Shown one piece after another: positions 33,876 through 46,973 of a stretch of 64,000 nucleotides of DNA (position 1 is its first letter; every line of letters begins with the position of its first letter). This DNA is from Limnoperna fortunei (Eukaryota; Mollusca; Bivalvia; Mytilida; Modiolidae), in the NCBI GenBank assembly GCA_944474755.1, contig OX104112.1:21664460-21728459 (forward strand), in the 5' to 3' direction. Position numbers and translations under genes: made by a program. The notes beneath the pieces are model-generated. The model was not told where the DNA came from. It did not search any database and saw only the letters and a program-made list of their open reading frames with translations.

Positions 33876-34114
33876 ATATTATTGTTCTGTCAAATTAGCG
33901 TACATTGTATAATGCTTGGGTAATTTGATTTTACATGTACATCCTTAATTACGTTTAGTAAACTTAACATTAAATAACTTATTTCTGCTCTAAGGATAAT
34001 AAATGTGCATTAATAGTTTTTAAATAACTTTTAATCATTGATGTAAAAAAGTTTATTGCATTTAACAGGATCTGAATTTTCTTTTTACATAATATAAACT
34101 GCAAATTGAGTTGT

Positions 34115-34257
<143 letters not shown>

Positions 34258-35509
34258 TAATTGATTAATTAATTAATATTCTTAAGTCGATACGAATACA
34301 CCTATACATCGGAACATACAACAAAGTTTTATTTAAAGTCTAAATGGTTTATAAAAAAACACCAGCTGTTTAACCGACATTGTCGTAGGGAACATGACCA
34401 CTTATGTGCATTTTTTATATGCACTTAATTGATACAAGTAATAAACATGTACACTGAACAGGAGATATGATACCGATTTTTTAAATTAAATAAATTCATT
34501 GATAAATTATAAAAAAATATTAATAGTAGATGCTACAGATAGCAGTAAACGTTACACTTGTACAATAGCTACCGTAATGTAGCTCCACCGACATAAAACA
34601 ATTTTCAAAGGAGTGAATTAATGTAGCTTTTGTGCGTAATTGCATGTATGAGACACTCCTATTTCAAAATGATTTAATACCTTTTTTATATTTTTTCTAT
34701 ATTTAATTTTGAGCTGTCTTATGGATGAGTATATGTAGGAGCATGGCTTTGCATACGCATGTAACAAGGGGGACTAGTATATTATGTTTGTTAAAATATT
34801 AGGATTTTTCATAAGTACCTATGTTAGTTTGTAATTAAACAAAAACTTGATGTATTTGTTCGAACATTGAATATGACCGCTTTCATCCGAATTGATTTAA
34901 AATTATAACATTAATCCACAATATTTACTCGTATATGTCTCAATATAACATTCTATCAAAACGATGAAATAAAAATAACGACAATGGAGAGTTGTTTCTT
35001 TGTCTTCCCTAACAGATGGTTTACGAAATATCTAAAATAAATACACGTATCTCCGACTTTCCATCAACTAAATATTATGTCGGCCTTATGACATCTTTAC
35101 TTGGAAATTAGAGTACTTATCAAAAGATAATCAAGTTGTTATATGAATTGCACTGTAATAAAATCACTTCAAAGGGACACATTATCCTCTATTACCTGTG
35201 GGGATTGCAATTAACATATTAACAAATAACGTATCTTACTTGTGCACCTTTGCACCCCAGGTAGCTACACGTAAATGACATGTATACATCCTTTTATACA
35301 TAGTAACAATCATTACAATAAAATTACGTTTTCGAACTTTATAGTGCATGACGAATCACGCGTCTCGTTTTAAAATTTATTTTTAATTGAAATTTATTAA
35401 AAAAAAACGTATGTTTGGAATACAAAATGCATCTATGGTCTTGTATTATTAAAGTGCTGTGAAGAAATATTCAAATACTGTACAACTAAAAACTAACAAA
35501 AAAGTGTTG

Positions 35510-35640
35510 CGCTCGACTTCATCCCTCTTTCCTTGCCGAAAAGTTAAGGGCTTCCACCAGGTTCTCGCTATTCCTTCTGCATTAAAAATTCGAGCCGCCC
35601 CCGCTCCCCGCCCACCTGCTGAAAAGTGCTGAAAATGGCT
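35510..35640. other. GC-rich island inside the TIR element
   Basis: The block from ACTTCATCCCTCTTTCCTTG to GCCGCCCCCGCTCCCCGCCC stands out from AT-rich surroundings. The open minus-strand frame across it has no family I recognise. It may be a fragment of another repeat. Confidence 0.4.
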
Positions 35641-37194
35641 TATAACTTCAAACAAGAAATCAAATTATTTTTCAGGTAATCAAAAACCTAAACTCATGGT
35701 AAAAATTAGTGCAAATATTTTGAGCTTTAAAGTGTATTACCAATGCATTAAACTGTTAAAAGACATTGTTGCGATTGGAATTGTTTGGAAATAAGTCTTG
35801 GGTTTTGGTTGATTCAGAGCTAATTACAATCTTTAAAAATAAAAATTTCTCACTTAAATCGCAGTACATTACTGTTATTTTTTAAGGTTGATTGATTAGC
35901 TCAGATGTTATCTAACTGAATTCTCTATGTTATAAATGCATACGTATTGCTTCGTGCGTGACATTGTAAGGTAATAACAAATGGTGCACTCGATTTGAAT
36001 TCATGTTTGTTAGGTACTTGTCCAGGGTCGGTGATTATCTCTGTCGTCCTATGTAAATATTTAAAGTGTTCGATTTTCAAGCTAGTTTGGTACTTTCGGC
36101 AATAAAGAAGAATTAACCTTTACAACGCTGCATACAGTTTTACGATATTTACAACAGGGACGAAAAAACGTCTTGTTAAAAGACACTTCTTTTAAATTCA
36201 TAAAAGACACTACTTTTCATAACTGCAATGGATGAATAACATTTTAATGTATAAATCTGAATCGTTGACTTGGATGATTGCGCAAAATTACCTGTCATTA
36301 AATATACACAAATGTGTCATTATTTACGATTGGTAAGGTCCCGCGGCGACGCACACTTATTTGCCACCTAAGTCATATAAACAATCAGTAGATGTGGATA
36401 AGAAAACAAAAATAGTTCTAGCTAAACCCAAGAACATGCAGTGACAACAATTTTATAGTTTAACACTTAGTACTACTGTACAAAAAAACGCGTCTGTGAA
36501 TATAGTTAACGAACTTTTTGAACTTTAGAAACAGGTGTCAGTAATATTAATGAATAAAAATATAGTTTAAAGAATATACTACATGTATTATAGCTGAATA
36601 TATGAATATTAAATTGATTGATTGATGGATTGCTTGTCTTCCAGCAAGCAATATTTTTGCTTATTTTCGGGACTTATGAATATTTGAATTTACATATAAA
36701 CAAAGTACATGTTAAATGAAAGGGGTCTAAGATTTATGTTGAATCAATTTATCCTCAGCGCAAAAGGAAATTTTCAGCTACACATACGGCAACAGAAAAA
36801 GTATAATAATAATTTTTTTAAACCGCAACAATTTTACTATTTGTAAATGACTGGCGCATTTAGTAAGGTGGGAACTTGATGAAAGGTACATGTATAGGAG
36901 TTAGTGCTTTAAAAATATATAGACAGAATTGTTTAACTTTGTAGGCTTTTTATATAGAATGAATGTAAACGCTTTTATTAAGAAATGTAGATAAGGTTTA
37001 AGTTATTTGTTTCAATTTATTTAAAACAGAGTTCAAAGTAATGTTATTAATTAACGAAGTTCCATAACAAAATACATGATTGTGCTCCATTATCAATTAA
37101 GTACCCTTTAAATTATTATGTATCTGGTAAGACTAGTAAATGCCTTCAATACTGAAGAAAATACTGAAAACCATTTATTCCAAAAACAATCATT

Positions 37195-37450
37195 CAACCC
37201 TGCAATGATAACATAAGAAACAATGCACCAAACGATAAACAATGCGATAAACGAAACGTTGCACGATACGATATACCATACGATAGACGAAACGATCTAT
37301 TAAAACGATAAACGCCGTCTCACCGTTTCTATCGTATATCGTATCGTATATCGTTTCGTGCATCGTGCGTACATCGTTCGTATATCGTGCGTACATCGTC
37401 CATATATCGTCCGTTCATTGTTCGTACATTGTTCGTGCATCGCGCGTTTT
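37195..37450. repeat. Right subterminal array, inverted relative to the left
   Basis: Units ATCGTATATCGT, CGTGCGTACATCGTT and, in the first part, ACGATAAACAATGCG. Overlapping minus-strand frames rich in Arg, Tyr and Thr are repeat artefacts. Confidence 0.85.
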
Positions 37451-37477
37451 GTTAACTTATACGTTCCAGGGACTGTA

Positions 37478-37838
37478 AAAGCCATTTTTTACTTCGAGAA
37501 GAACAAACAGGTAGATACTCGAAAAAGGGGGATTTAAAGCTATTATGAAAATAAACTGTGAATGTAACTTTAAAGAACGCTTTCACATTATATGTCATCA
37601 TCCACTTCTTAATACATTAACTTCTTACAATTAGAATAATGTTCCAAAAAGTAAATATGTAAGCAATAAAATGTCTCAATATATTTTGAGCAATGTCCGT
37701 AAAGAAAGAATTCTAAGATGTTATTTACAGAAGGATCAAAAGCTGCATATTCCGTTAGCCCATTGTCCATTTGAGTATACATATACATCTACAAATTAAG
37801 CCAAACACTGTAAGAATTAGATTTGTAATACTGTCAAT
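37478..37838. other. Short stretch with nothing supported
   Basis: AT-rich, no gene, between the TIR element and the tRNA-like relic. Confidence 0.4.
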
Positions 37839-37839
37839 T

Positions 37840-37935
37840 TTGTGCTTACCATCAGCAGGATTCGAACTGACATCGTTGTGACACTGTAGCACCCATTCAC
37901 CTGTATATGTCCTGCGGTCTAGAGTCCCTGGGGAA
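37840..37935 (-). mobile_element. tRNA-like SINE relic
   Basis: Minus strand: GTCAGTTCGAATCCTGCTGA is a good T-arm/box B, but no matching acceptor stem or clear box A is visible. I read it as a tRNA-derived repeat, not a functional tRNA gene. Confidence 0.4.
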
Positions 37936-38244
37936 ATCCGCAATAATGCGAATTAATTGTACTTCATTTACTTTAAAACATTTTAAGATTTTATTTAAGA
38001 CTTTATTTAATACATATTTTTAGGAAACAACATTCAGTTTTGTGATCATCGTATAACAATCTCTTGCTTTACCGACTATAATGCAGATGCCAACAAAGTT
38101 TTATATAAAGTCAACAGATCCTCTGTTCATTAATAGTATTGCTGTGACAGACAATAACCCAATTCTCTCTCACTGCACGAAAAATCGTTAAGCCCAAAAT
38201 ATTATCAAAAGTTGACTAATCTGCCAATTCCATATTTTGTTAAA

Positions 38245-38660
38245 TTTTGTCGTAGAAAAGGCAACTTTAATGTGGACCACAGACAATATTCGATCTTTCA
38301 TTAAAATTAAAAGATTAATGACAGGTCATCCTTGACATTTCGTTAAAACCGAAAGGTGTACGATATATTTACTTTTATGTTTTTATGTCTATATTTTGTG
38401 TACACTGACAGGCGAACAACAGGTCGTCTGCGACATTTTTTCCTAATAAAAAAGGAACGATATGTCATCTCATGAAAATTTTGTTGATACTTACAGGTGA
38501 ATGAAAGGTCACCCGTGACATTTCAACAAGTCGACCACAAATCATCGTCAACATGTTATTTGAACATTTTGTTCGTAATGACGGTGGATGAATAGTCAAC
38601 TGTGACATTTTATTATTATTAATTTTGTCGGTGTTGACAGTGTATTGACATTTTGCTGCA
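38245..38660. repeat. Diverged repeat, unit about 90-100 bp
   Basis: Four to five blocks with ACAGGTGAATGAAAGGTCA, CCGTGACATTT and a spacer ending in a TTTTGTTG-like run. Strongly diverged. Confidence 0.55.
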
Positions 38661-40030
38661 ATATTAAATAAATCCTACAAAACTATGATATTTTTTTATC
38701 TTTCATAGTAGTTGTACAGTTTTGTATAAATGCTGATCACAATTCCAAAATCTTTAAACAACACGTGTAACGTCAAACTAATGAGAAATTCAGTGTCATG
38801 CAATATTGAGTAATGTCATGAATTTCAGTAGTTTACTTTTGAACGTAAAAAACGCCCCTGTTATTTAAATGACACCTTTAAAATGGACCTTAAATCTACC
38901 TAAAGAATGATAAAAACCAACAGATAATTTGTTAACATTTATTAATTAGAAGCATTGGTAATAAGAACATTACACTATATATGTAAGTACTTGATTAAAA
39001 ATATACAACAAAACCACCACATCATACTATTTTACTATTTTAACAGTGTGTACAAAGATAGTTAAGAAGTTAATTGTCACCATATATTTCATCTTTTTTC
39101 ATTTCTGTTCTTTCCTTTCCACATAAACTGTATTGGTGTACACTTGACATTCATGAGAAAATACTTTCTTACAAACATACCACAATGCAGTATTAAGTAA
39201 TATTTATAACAAATTATAAGCAGCAAATATTTCTGCATAATAAAAATATACTGCATTATACTATTGTAACTTTACTTGATCTAAGAATCTATAAAGAGTT
39301 AAAATATTACCATTTATAAGAATAAATCTTTCATGTATGTAAAAAAAAGAAAATGTAGGACTCGTTAGTAATTTGCTTTAGAAGGGGGGTGATTACAAGT
39401 TTGTCTTATATTAGGAAGAAAATGATAACGAAATTAAACCTTTAACTACAACAAAAACATAACCTAATTCATAAGAAAAACTTAACATCTTATACAAACT
39501 TGATCTTGCTTCAATTCTAACATTCCTCTTTAAACGTTTTGATAACTGATATATGTATTCAGAGCAAATCCTGTCATCTTTTCCATAACATCCAATTTAC
39601 CAGACAGCAACTTGAAAAATGTCCATACAATTTTTAAAAGTAAGGTCACAGCATCATCAGAAATATATTAAATATATTACCATAATGCCCTAAAACTAGA
39701 ATGTTTGCTTCCCTATTTCTTACTAAAATTCTAAATTTGTGTTAATGTTATCTTCATTTGAGTCACCCTAACCTGAATTTGTCTCAAAACAGGCTTCAGT
39801 ACCTTCTAAACTGTTGTACAATTTTGATTATATATATTAATCAATTCTCTCGTATGATCAAAATAAAATTTCGGTTTTCAAAAACTAATGTCATTATAAT
39901 TTTAACTTATGTAACTAATTGAAGCATCATCAGTCAATAAATTAATGTCGCAAACTCATATATTGCATTTTAATAAATGCATACGGACATGTCTGTCAGA
40001 AAAGTTTGGTTTGTAAACTGTTTAATCTAA
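38661..40030. other. AT-rich stretch, nothing supported
   Basis: No coding frame, RNA gene or array recognised. It lies beyond the 3' end of the minus-strand gene that ends at 40340 and may include its untranslated region. Confidence 0.35.
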
Positions 40031-40032
40031 GA

Positions 40033-40295
40033 GTAGCGGCTTAACTGGTTTGTGTGCACCTTTTCTCCTAATGCAAGGAGTAGCGGCTTCACTGATTCGT
40101 GTGCACGCTTTTTCCCAAAGCAAGGGAGTAGGGGTTCACTGGTTCGTGTGCACGCTTTCTTCCAAAACAAGGAGTAGGGGCTTCACTTGTTTGTTTGCAT
40201 GCTTTTTGGCCAAAGCAAAGAGTAGCAGCTCCACTGGTTCGTGTGCACGCTTTCTCCTAATGCAAGAAGTAGCGGCTTCACTGGTTTGTGAGCTA
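40033..40295. repeat. Minisatellite, unit about 45-47 bp, six copies
   Basis: Units of GCAAGGAGTAGCGGCTTCAC, TGGTTCGTGTGCACGC and TTTCTCCTAAT. The 152-codon plus-strand frame starting at 40050 is generated by this array. Confidence 0.9.
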
Positions 40296-40339
40296 AAAAC
40301 TTTATATTCAATCATTATGTGCTTATTTTTCCTTGATTT

Positions 40340-43250
40340 TCAAGAATCTTTAACTTCTCTGGTATTTTCCATGTTTGAACACAAAGTCTCTTTCTTTAAG
40401 ATATTGATTACTTTCACAAGGAACAACTGTTTCTTCTCTAAATGTTTCTGTATTCTAGGGGGCCAGTTCAAGTCCAAGTTTGATTTGTTTTTTCTGTACC
40501 TGCAATGAAATACAAAATTGAAATAACCAAAATATTTTATAACTACAGCCAACATAAAAATGAAATTATAATGTGTTTAAAGTTGGTTCAGAAAATGATT
40601 TTGATGGCAAAGATTTTGAAGTGACCGTATACCATACCAGTAAAAGTTGTTGAAAAATTGACTTAAACCTAGTAAACAAGTTTGACATGTCAAAATTGAA
40701 AAGGCAAAATTACCATGAGACAGTGCCATTCCAGAGTCAGGGAAAATCCTCAGTATCGTCTGCCAAAATATTGCTGGTCCGATATTTTTTATCCCATGTG
40801 ATGGTCCCAATAACTGGCACACAAAAATCACTGTTGTTATTTCAATCTCTATTTCATATGATGTACATGTATTACAGCCAAGTTCAGGTACAGGTTGCCA
40901 TTACCTTACAATTAAAATCTTTCATCTTTATATCTACCCATTTATTTAGGGCAGTAACTTTTTAATACAGGAAGTAGAAACATACATGTAAATTCAATTA
41001 AAATTTTACCTACTTTTGATTCTTTGCTTTGTGTCCCCTTCCTCTTCTCGCTTTAACTATTTCTTTCCTCATCCTTGTAGACTCCTTTGTAAAATTGAAT
41101 GTAACAATCAAAACAAGTACTTACGAAAAGTAAAAACTTACACTAAACTAAGCAACATATCCTATGAACAGCTATGTCTGGAATGAAAGCTGGACACATG
41201 TACCCCCATTCAGGTATCAGAGGCTTCGGTTGACGAGTGGTTAAGGTAATTCGTCTACTATTGATCGCGTAGTCTGTCAACACCGATGTTGCTGGTTCAA
41301 GTCAAACTGCGTGTAGGGTGTACTCGACTTCAATCTTAATTTACAAGGATTGTCAATTTTCCTACTGAAGGTTGGGGGGGTTATTTGTATGAATAATGGA
41401 ATTATGTTGAATGTTAGACCAAGATTTGACACCTGATAAAAATTCTCATTTACATACATGGGACTAGGCTGGGGTTAAACTGTAATATAATATTTGGGTT
41501 TTTTCAAAATTGTATGCACATTATGTTACAAACATAACACAACTTTTATTAGTTTTATTACAACACCCCCTCACCACCTCCCCTTTGCAAATATCATCAG
41601 ATGAATGCTCCTGAATCAATAACTGAGTAGGAGTCAAATATGTTTAACAAAGGGATAATAACGTTTCTAAGACTCGCCAGAAGTTATAATTTTTAATATA
41701 AAGCTGAGAATTTATTGTGGCTTACCATTCATCCAAGAATCTTCATTTTTTAGACATCTTGTCGAAGCAATTTCTTGTCCTGCTGCACACAACCTGGGAT
41801 TCTATGAATTATAGTAAACACATCTCCATAACTGAGCGTCAATGATTCAGTTATACATGTACTTTCATATAAAAATCTGCTAAGGTTAGCAATATTTACG
41901 TACAAAAAACACAAAATATACACTGTATAAATAATATTAAAAGAAATACACGGTTTTTACTGGATACTATATTCGTCAATAATGAGAAGCAGTCCAAATG
42001 AATGATACATAAAACTTTAATAATTTTTATATCATAACACTTGGCATTTACATATTTATGTGGTCATTAATTTTAATAAATTACATGTAATAAGCAGATG
42101 TTGGCCCATTTCTTTGATTACTTTATATTTTTCCTATACAGAGTATTAATATATATCAAGGCACAAGAATGTAAATTATAAGGTATTTATGAATAACATG
42201 ATGACCTTTTGGCAGATTTGTACCTTTGTATCACAAATTTAGTACCTTAAGGCGGTATAGAGTCAGTTCGCCCCAAACCTATGTTTCAACCAGATACCTG
42301 TTCGATCTGGGTTGTTTCCACACAGTAAAATATATAATACTTTACATATATATCCTTCTGGCGATGTTTTATTAAGATGATAAGTTAATGCATTATAATA
42401 CAATGACTTCATTAGGGATTTAGTGTTTCAGAAGATACATTTATTGTACCTAGTGTTTCAAATATTTATTTTTCTTTTAATAACTTGAAAACTTGTAAAA
42501 TGTGTTTATTACTTTATCTTGAATGTTATAGCAGAATGAAGTGACTCACTTTCTGAGGCCAAATTACCTCATCCCCACACCCGTATTGGTCTTTATATGA
42601 GACTTAAAATTTGTCCATGATGGAAAATAAAAAAGAGTTGAACTCCATTTTCACAATGTAAATACAAATTAAAAATACTTTTTTAACCATAAAAGGCCTA
42701 TTATTAGCAAAGATCTAAGACGTACTGAACATTTCGCGAGTTCTGAGAGTCGCACTAAGGACACTTTTAACTTTTAGGTACAGATCTGTGGACCCACCCT
42801 ATTCATATATTTTTGGGCATTAAAAAACAGGACCTAATCATATACTGAATTATTAAATCAGACCTATTCATATATTTTCTTACTGCACATCCCCATTGAC
42901 AAAATAGTACATTCACTACCAAAATGATCTAGTGATTATAACTTTTTGTTTGTAAAATCACCGTGGTTTACGTACATGTAGGCTTAACATGCTTAAGATG
43001 AGAATTGAGGCATTGAGATACTTACATAATTCAAAACTACCCAATGATATATTTTTCAATGAAAAAAAGCTACCCTTTCATATATTTTGGGGAGGTAAAA
43101 ACGTGACTCATTCGGAACAGCACACGCGTATTACCCTATATATACCAAGTTACACCCCCGTGAGTATACTAGACTAGTAATTACATGTGTCAAATACAAG
43201 TGCTAGTTATGACGTATTTACCTTGAAGGGATGTTGACATTTTTAGGCAT
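40340..43250 (-). CDS. Tentative four-exon minus-strand gene, unknown function
   Basis: The exons are 43222-43250 (MPKNVNIPS, donor GTAAAT), 41726-41793 (LCAAGQEIASTRCLKNEDSW, donor GTAAGC), 41014-41084 (ESTRMRKEIVKARRGRGHKA, donor GTAGGT) and 40340-40499 (YRKNKSNLDLNWPPRIQKHL onward to the stop, ending ENTREVKDS). Exons 1 to 2 join in phase (AG|G) and exons 3 to 4 join in phase (AA|G). Exon 2 ends in phase 1 while exon 3 begins in phase 0, so one small exon is missing or the two pairs are different genes. The product is small, Lys/Arg-rich and probably nuclear or RNA/DNA-binding (composition only). I do not recognise the family. Confidence 0.45.
41219..41385 (+). mobile_element. SINE copy, plus strand, 3' truncated
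   Basis: It starts AGAGGCTTCGGTTGACGAGT with GGTTAAGGTAATTCG (box A region). Box B is diverged (TGGTTCAAGTC). The body is GTGTACTCGACTTCAATCTT, then ACAAGGATTGTCAATTTTCC. It breaks off at a G-run near 41376. It lies in an intron of the tentative minus-strand gene. Confidence 0.8.
41800..43215. other. Intron-like stretch of the tentative minus gene
   Basis: Contains repeated CCTATTCATATATTTT phrases (42795-43095, several copies), typical of an interspersed repeat. A 62-codon plus-strand frame at 42989-43177 is not supported by splice sites. Confidence 0.4.
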
Positions 43251-43463
43251 TTTTATACAACAATTATTCTGTATTTTATTAATTGATAGTGTTTAGCAGC
43301 AGGGATAATTTGTGGTAACATCTGTATACTTTTTATTATAAATTATAATATAATGAAAAAGTATGTAATTTTTACACTGTACACTTACCACAATTAAATA
43401 TAATAACTATAAAATTTAAATTATTTTTATATACAACATATTCTACTTACATAATTTTTGGTT

Positions 43464-43740
43464 CAATCTAGCAGATCCGATGCATGGCACATGTTTGCAA
43501 TGTTTGCAAACTTCTTTGTTTGCGCGTGTGCAGGAATCTACATCCAATCAGCATTTTCTTATCTTACATGGAGGCCAGGCCATTTTCAAAGACAGTGCTC
43601 ACCTTTCAGTGAAAAGTGAAGATTACGCGGCTTTCATTCTTGTAAACTTCCAAGTTCGAACAATTATTACGGCTAGTGAAGTATTATTTGATATCTCAGA
43701 CGATGAAATTCTTGAGGATTCAGCACTGTCAGTAGGTTAA
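43464..43740 (+). CDS. Plus-strand coding candidate with acidic C-terminus
   Basis: ATG at 43480, frame open upstream to about 43447 and preceded by a CAATCTAG acceptor-like site. It reads MHGTCLQCLQTSLFARVQES, HFLILHGGQAIFKDSAHLSV, FQVRTIITASEVL and then acidic FDISDDEILEDSALSVG before TAA. A short downstream exon-like segment at 43836-43873 (TACTCAG acceptor, GTATAT donor) reads SVESDDESASIS and would extend the acidic stretch if the donor GTCAGT at 43732 is used; that donor is weak. It lies only about 230 bp from the start of the minus-strand gene, so the two may be divergently transcribed. Family unknown. Confidence 0.35.
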
Positions 43741-44639
43741 CTAGTAAAAAAGGCCAAGAATGTCAAGATTGAGATTGACCGCTGACGCACATCGACTGCC
43801 CATAGCTAGATACTTTGTGTTCTTTTTATACTCAGCAGTGTTGAATCCGACGATGAAAGTGCTTCCATATCAGGTATATATATCTAAGAATATCTAATAT
43901 GTTTTATCTTTGAGTTTATCCATGGCTTTCAATCCCAACAGAACACATATCTGCCATATTGCAAATTGAAAGGGGAGATAATCATACATATTCATATATT
44001 TGTTGTCTGAATATAGTTCCCATTATTTTAATGACTTCATGTACTATGTTTGTAAAAAGCTATACTGCAAGAAATATTATTTTAATTTAAATAGAATTAT
44101 ACTTGCTTGTGTGTGTGGTTGGAGGTGGGGGCGAGGGTGGATGAAGGGTTAGTTTCATAACTATTTGAATAATAATGGCTTTTATGTGCAATATCTGTCA
44201 TTTTCTACCAATGTTCAGATTGTATAAAGAAAAAACTGGAATTGAAAAGGATTTATAGTACTTGCAAATGAATTTGTTATTTTTTTAGATATTTTTATAA
44301 CAGATACATGTACTGCCTAAAGAAGCAGGAAAACACTACTATCCATAACGACAAGCTTGAGGTCTAGAAAAGGAAGAAAACATCACTAGAACGGAAAAAG
44401 AAGTATGTTACGATAATACTTTTTTCAGTCTTGAATTTCTTTGAGTATATAAAAACAAGAAGATGAGAATACACATGCTGACAGCGAATCCATTAGAGCA
44501 GACAAGGTCACATTAAAACAACTTTCATTTAATACATTTAATATGGGGTGTTCTAAATGACAAATACGAAACAGTAGAAAGCCATATGGTGTGGGGGGGG
44601 GTCGAGCAAGATCTTTACTGTTAATGTGTTTTGGGCATT

Positions 44640-44800
44640 TTTACACGCCTGTTAACTGATTTGTTTAGATATTCAACTGTTAACTGTTTTCATCCATTAG
44701 CTGTTATTGATGTTAACTGTTATAATGAAAAAAAAAACCTGTTTGCTGTTATAATAGTCAGAACACTAACTGTTTTACAGATTATTTCTCTGTTATCTTT
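44640..44800. repeat. Irregular CTGTTAACTG-type repeat
   Basis: Seven or more scattered copies of CTGTTAACTG or CTGTTATAAT within 160 bp. The 60-codon frame across it is an artefact. Confidence 0.6.
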
Positions 44801-44814
44801 TTATTTATTTTAAT

Positions 44815-46650
44815 CACCTCTTATTTCAGTGAATCGAGCCTCCCTATGAATGGAGGAATATACATAAAATTACACACTAGCTACTATGGTAACACTGATT
44901 AATTAATAAGTTTTTTCACCGTATCGCCCTTCGATGAGATTCCGCTGTTATCTGCTTTTTCGAGTTATGAACTCACCGTTTGCTATTATACCAGGTGGTG
45001 ATAAAGATGTAGTATCGTTACTCTAGAAGGGGTCAATACATTAAATTGACAGTAATTTAATGCTTTCTGGTGGTACACATTCTGTACCCGGTAAGTGTTT
45101 CATTATAGTATTGTCGGTATTAAGATCTGCATTGGAGATTATAATGAGATGATTTAAGTCCTCAGTAAACAAGGAGCATACGACTACAATTACTATGCCA
45201 GGCGTTACTACTTTCTTCCAACTACACATGTGTCACAATGATATTGTTTACTATAATGAATGTATTGATAACAAAATAGGTTCGTTAAACTCAGTAGAGA
45301 AGTATGTTTTAAATGTACACCTTAAAACATCAAGATACATAGAGATGTGACAAATGACAAGAAAGGCAATCTGATTCAAATAACATGCTTCGACTTTTGC
45401 ATTATAAGAAGGCCATTGAAATGATATTGGACCATGGGTAAAATTATTAAACCGCACGACGTGGCTTGTGATAGAAATTATCGTTATTTGTTTGTGAAAA
45501 ACGATAATTGAGATTCGCGTTTTGTTTTTCATAATGCATAACGCCAATTGTGACTTCAGTCTATTAATTCTTTGAAATACTTTGAAAGTAGCATATTCAT
45601 GTATATATTTAATTGTAATTTTATTGTGTGAACGACCGAAAAGTCACATACTCGTAAACTGATTAAACCAAAGAACTAGACAGGAGAACATAACATTTAT
45701 TCGCTGTTCAAAGCATTTCAAATGAAAATGAAAATCGTTTCAAATATATAAAGACTGTATAAAGGTTTGTTTTATCAATATTTAAGAAAAGATTTCCGGG
45801 TCTTAAAATTCGCTAAATATGATTAAAAATTAAAGAAGTATTGTAATCTATAATGGTTGCAAACAGTGTGTGCTAAGTTTTATGTCAATATTGCCTCTTC
45901 ATTTCAATGGTGTTACCAGCCCAGTAGCCACCCTTCGGTGCTGACATTTAGTTGATTTCACGGTTTTTTTTTTTGTTTAATATATTCTCAAGATAAAAAT
46001 CTATTCAGCTTTAACACCCAGTCTCTGAGAAAATCATGCAATTTCCTTAAAATAAGTCCACAGGGTAGGTTAACGGATTTTAATGAAACTTTGCATGCTG
46101 AACATGGTTGAGGTGAGAAATGTATATATAGGTTTAAATAATGTTTTGGGTGTTATTTTTATTGTAAATCAGCGCCACCTGTAAAATACATAAATATGAC
46201 TTTGGAATCATGAAAAAAGCAAGCGCTTTTCATTGATTTCTATTTTTAAAAGTTAAGCAGAGTTTCAAAAAATTGTTTATGGAACTAAGCGGTCGTAAGG
46301 TGCTTCTTATGAAAACAAAAACAAAACTTTTGACAGTTTTTGTTTTCCAATACAAAATCTAACTAGTTTTATTTTTAATTATCAAGAACTGGACAAAAAA
46401 GAAAAGCTGGATTTTTATGCATAATCAAATGAAGTAGTGCTTTTATTTACCACAAATGACTGGCATATTTTCCCAATGATCCTTTCTACCTACTGTATGA
46501 TTTGTTTGCTGGGCAATTATTGCATGTTGCCATGACAACCATTCTAAAATACGATGAATTCCACAAAAATTGACTTTCTTCATAGGAATTCTCTTTGTTT
46601 TCTATTGTTTTCTATTGACTAGTCTCTACAGTCATAATTAAAGTTAATGA
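44815..46650. other. No supported gene; scattered repeats
   Basis: Contains CCCAGTAGCCACCCTTCGGT with GCTGACATTTAG (45918-45950), which looks like a piece of an interspersed repeat, and two 60-100 codon minus-strand frames (45041-45229, 45251-45547) with no splice or homology support. Confidence 0.35.
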
Positions 46651-46654
46651 ATGA

Positions 46655-46895
46655 ATAATAAACAAAAAACTTGCATATTTATTGATATTTTAATTTTAAC
46701 TCATTTATGTGTTTTCTAAAGATTGAACTGAAAAGTGGAACTGAAAAACCAAGAAGTGAATTATTGTTTATTGATAATAAACAAAACAACTTGCATATTT
46801 ATTGATATTTTAATTCTAACTCATTTATGTGTTTTCAAAGATTGAACTGAAAAGTGGAACTGAAAAACCAAGTGAATTATTGTTTTTTGTACAAA
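46655..46895. repeat. 120-bp tandem duplication with an exon-like core
   Basis: ACTTGCATATTTATTGATAT recurs exactly 120 bp apart (46670 and 46790). Each unit carries TTTTC(TA)AAAG followed by an open IELKSGTEKP frame and a GTGAAT donor-like site. This could be a duplicated small exon of the neighbouring plus-strand transcription unit, or a noncoding duplication. Confidence 0.75.
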
Positions 46896-46973
46896 TATTA
46901 CCATCATTCATATGGACTGCCAACATTTTAACCAATCTCCCAGCCTTTGCATTATACCAAAATAAGAAAGACA

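Noticed and set aside
33640..33880. Regular short repeats considered as a CRISPR-like array
   Set aside because: Eukaryotic context, no constant repeat with unique spacers, and an inverted partner at the other end of a transposon-like element explains them.
37840..37935. Possible tRNA gene
   Set aside because: Good T-arm/box B but no acceptor stem pairing or clear box A; better read as a tRNA-derived repeat.
40050..40508. 152-codon plus-strand frame
   Set aside because: Its first half is the 46-bp minisatellite and its second half is antisense to a better-supported minus-strand exon.
45041..45547. Two minus-strand frames of 62 and 98 codons
   Set aside because: AT-rich composition with no domain, no in-phase splice sites and no similarity to each other.
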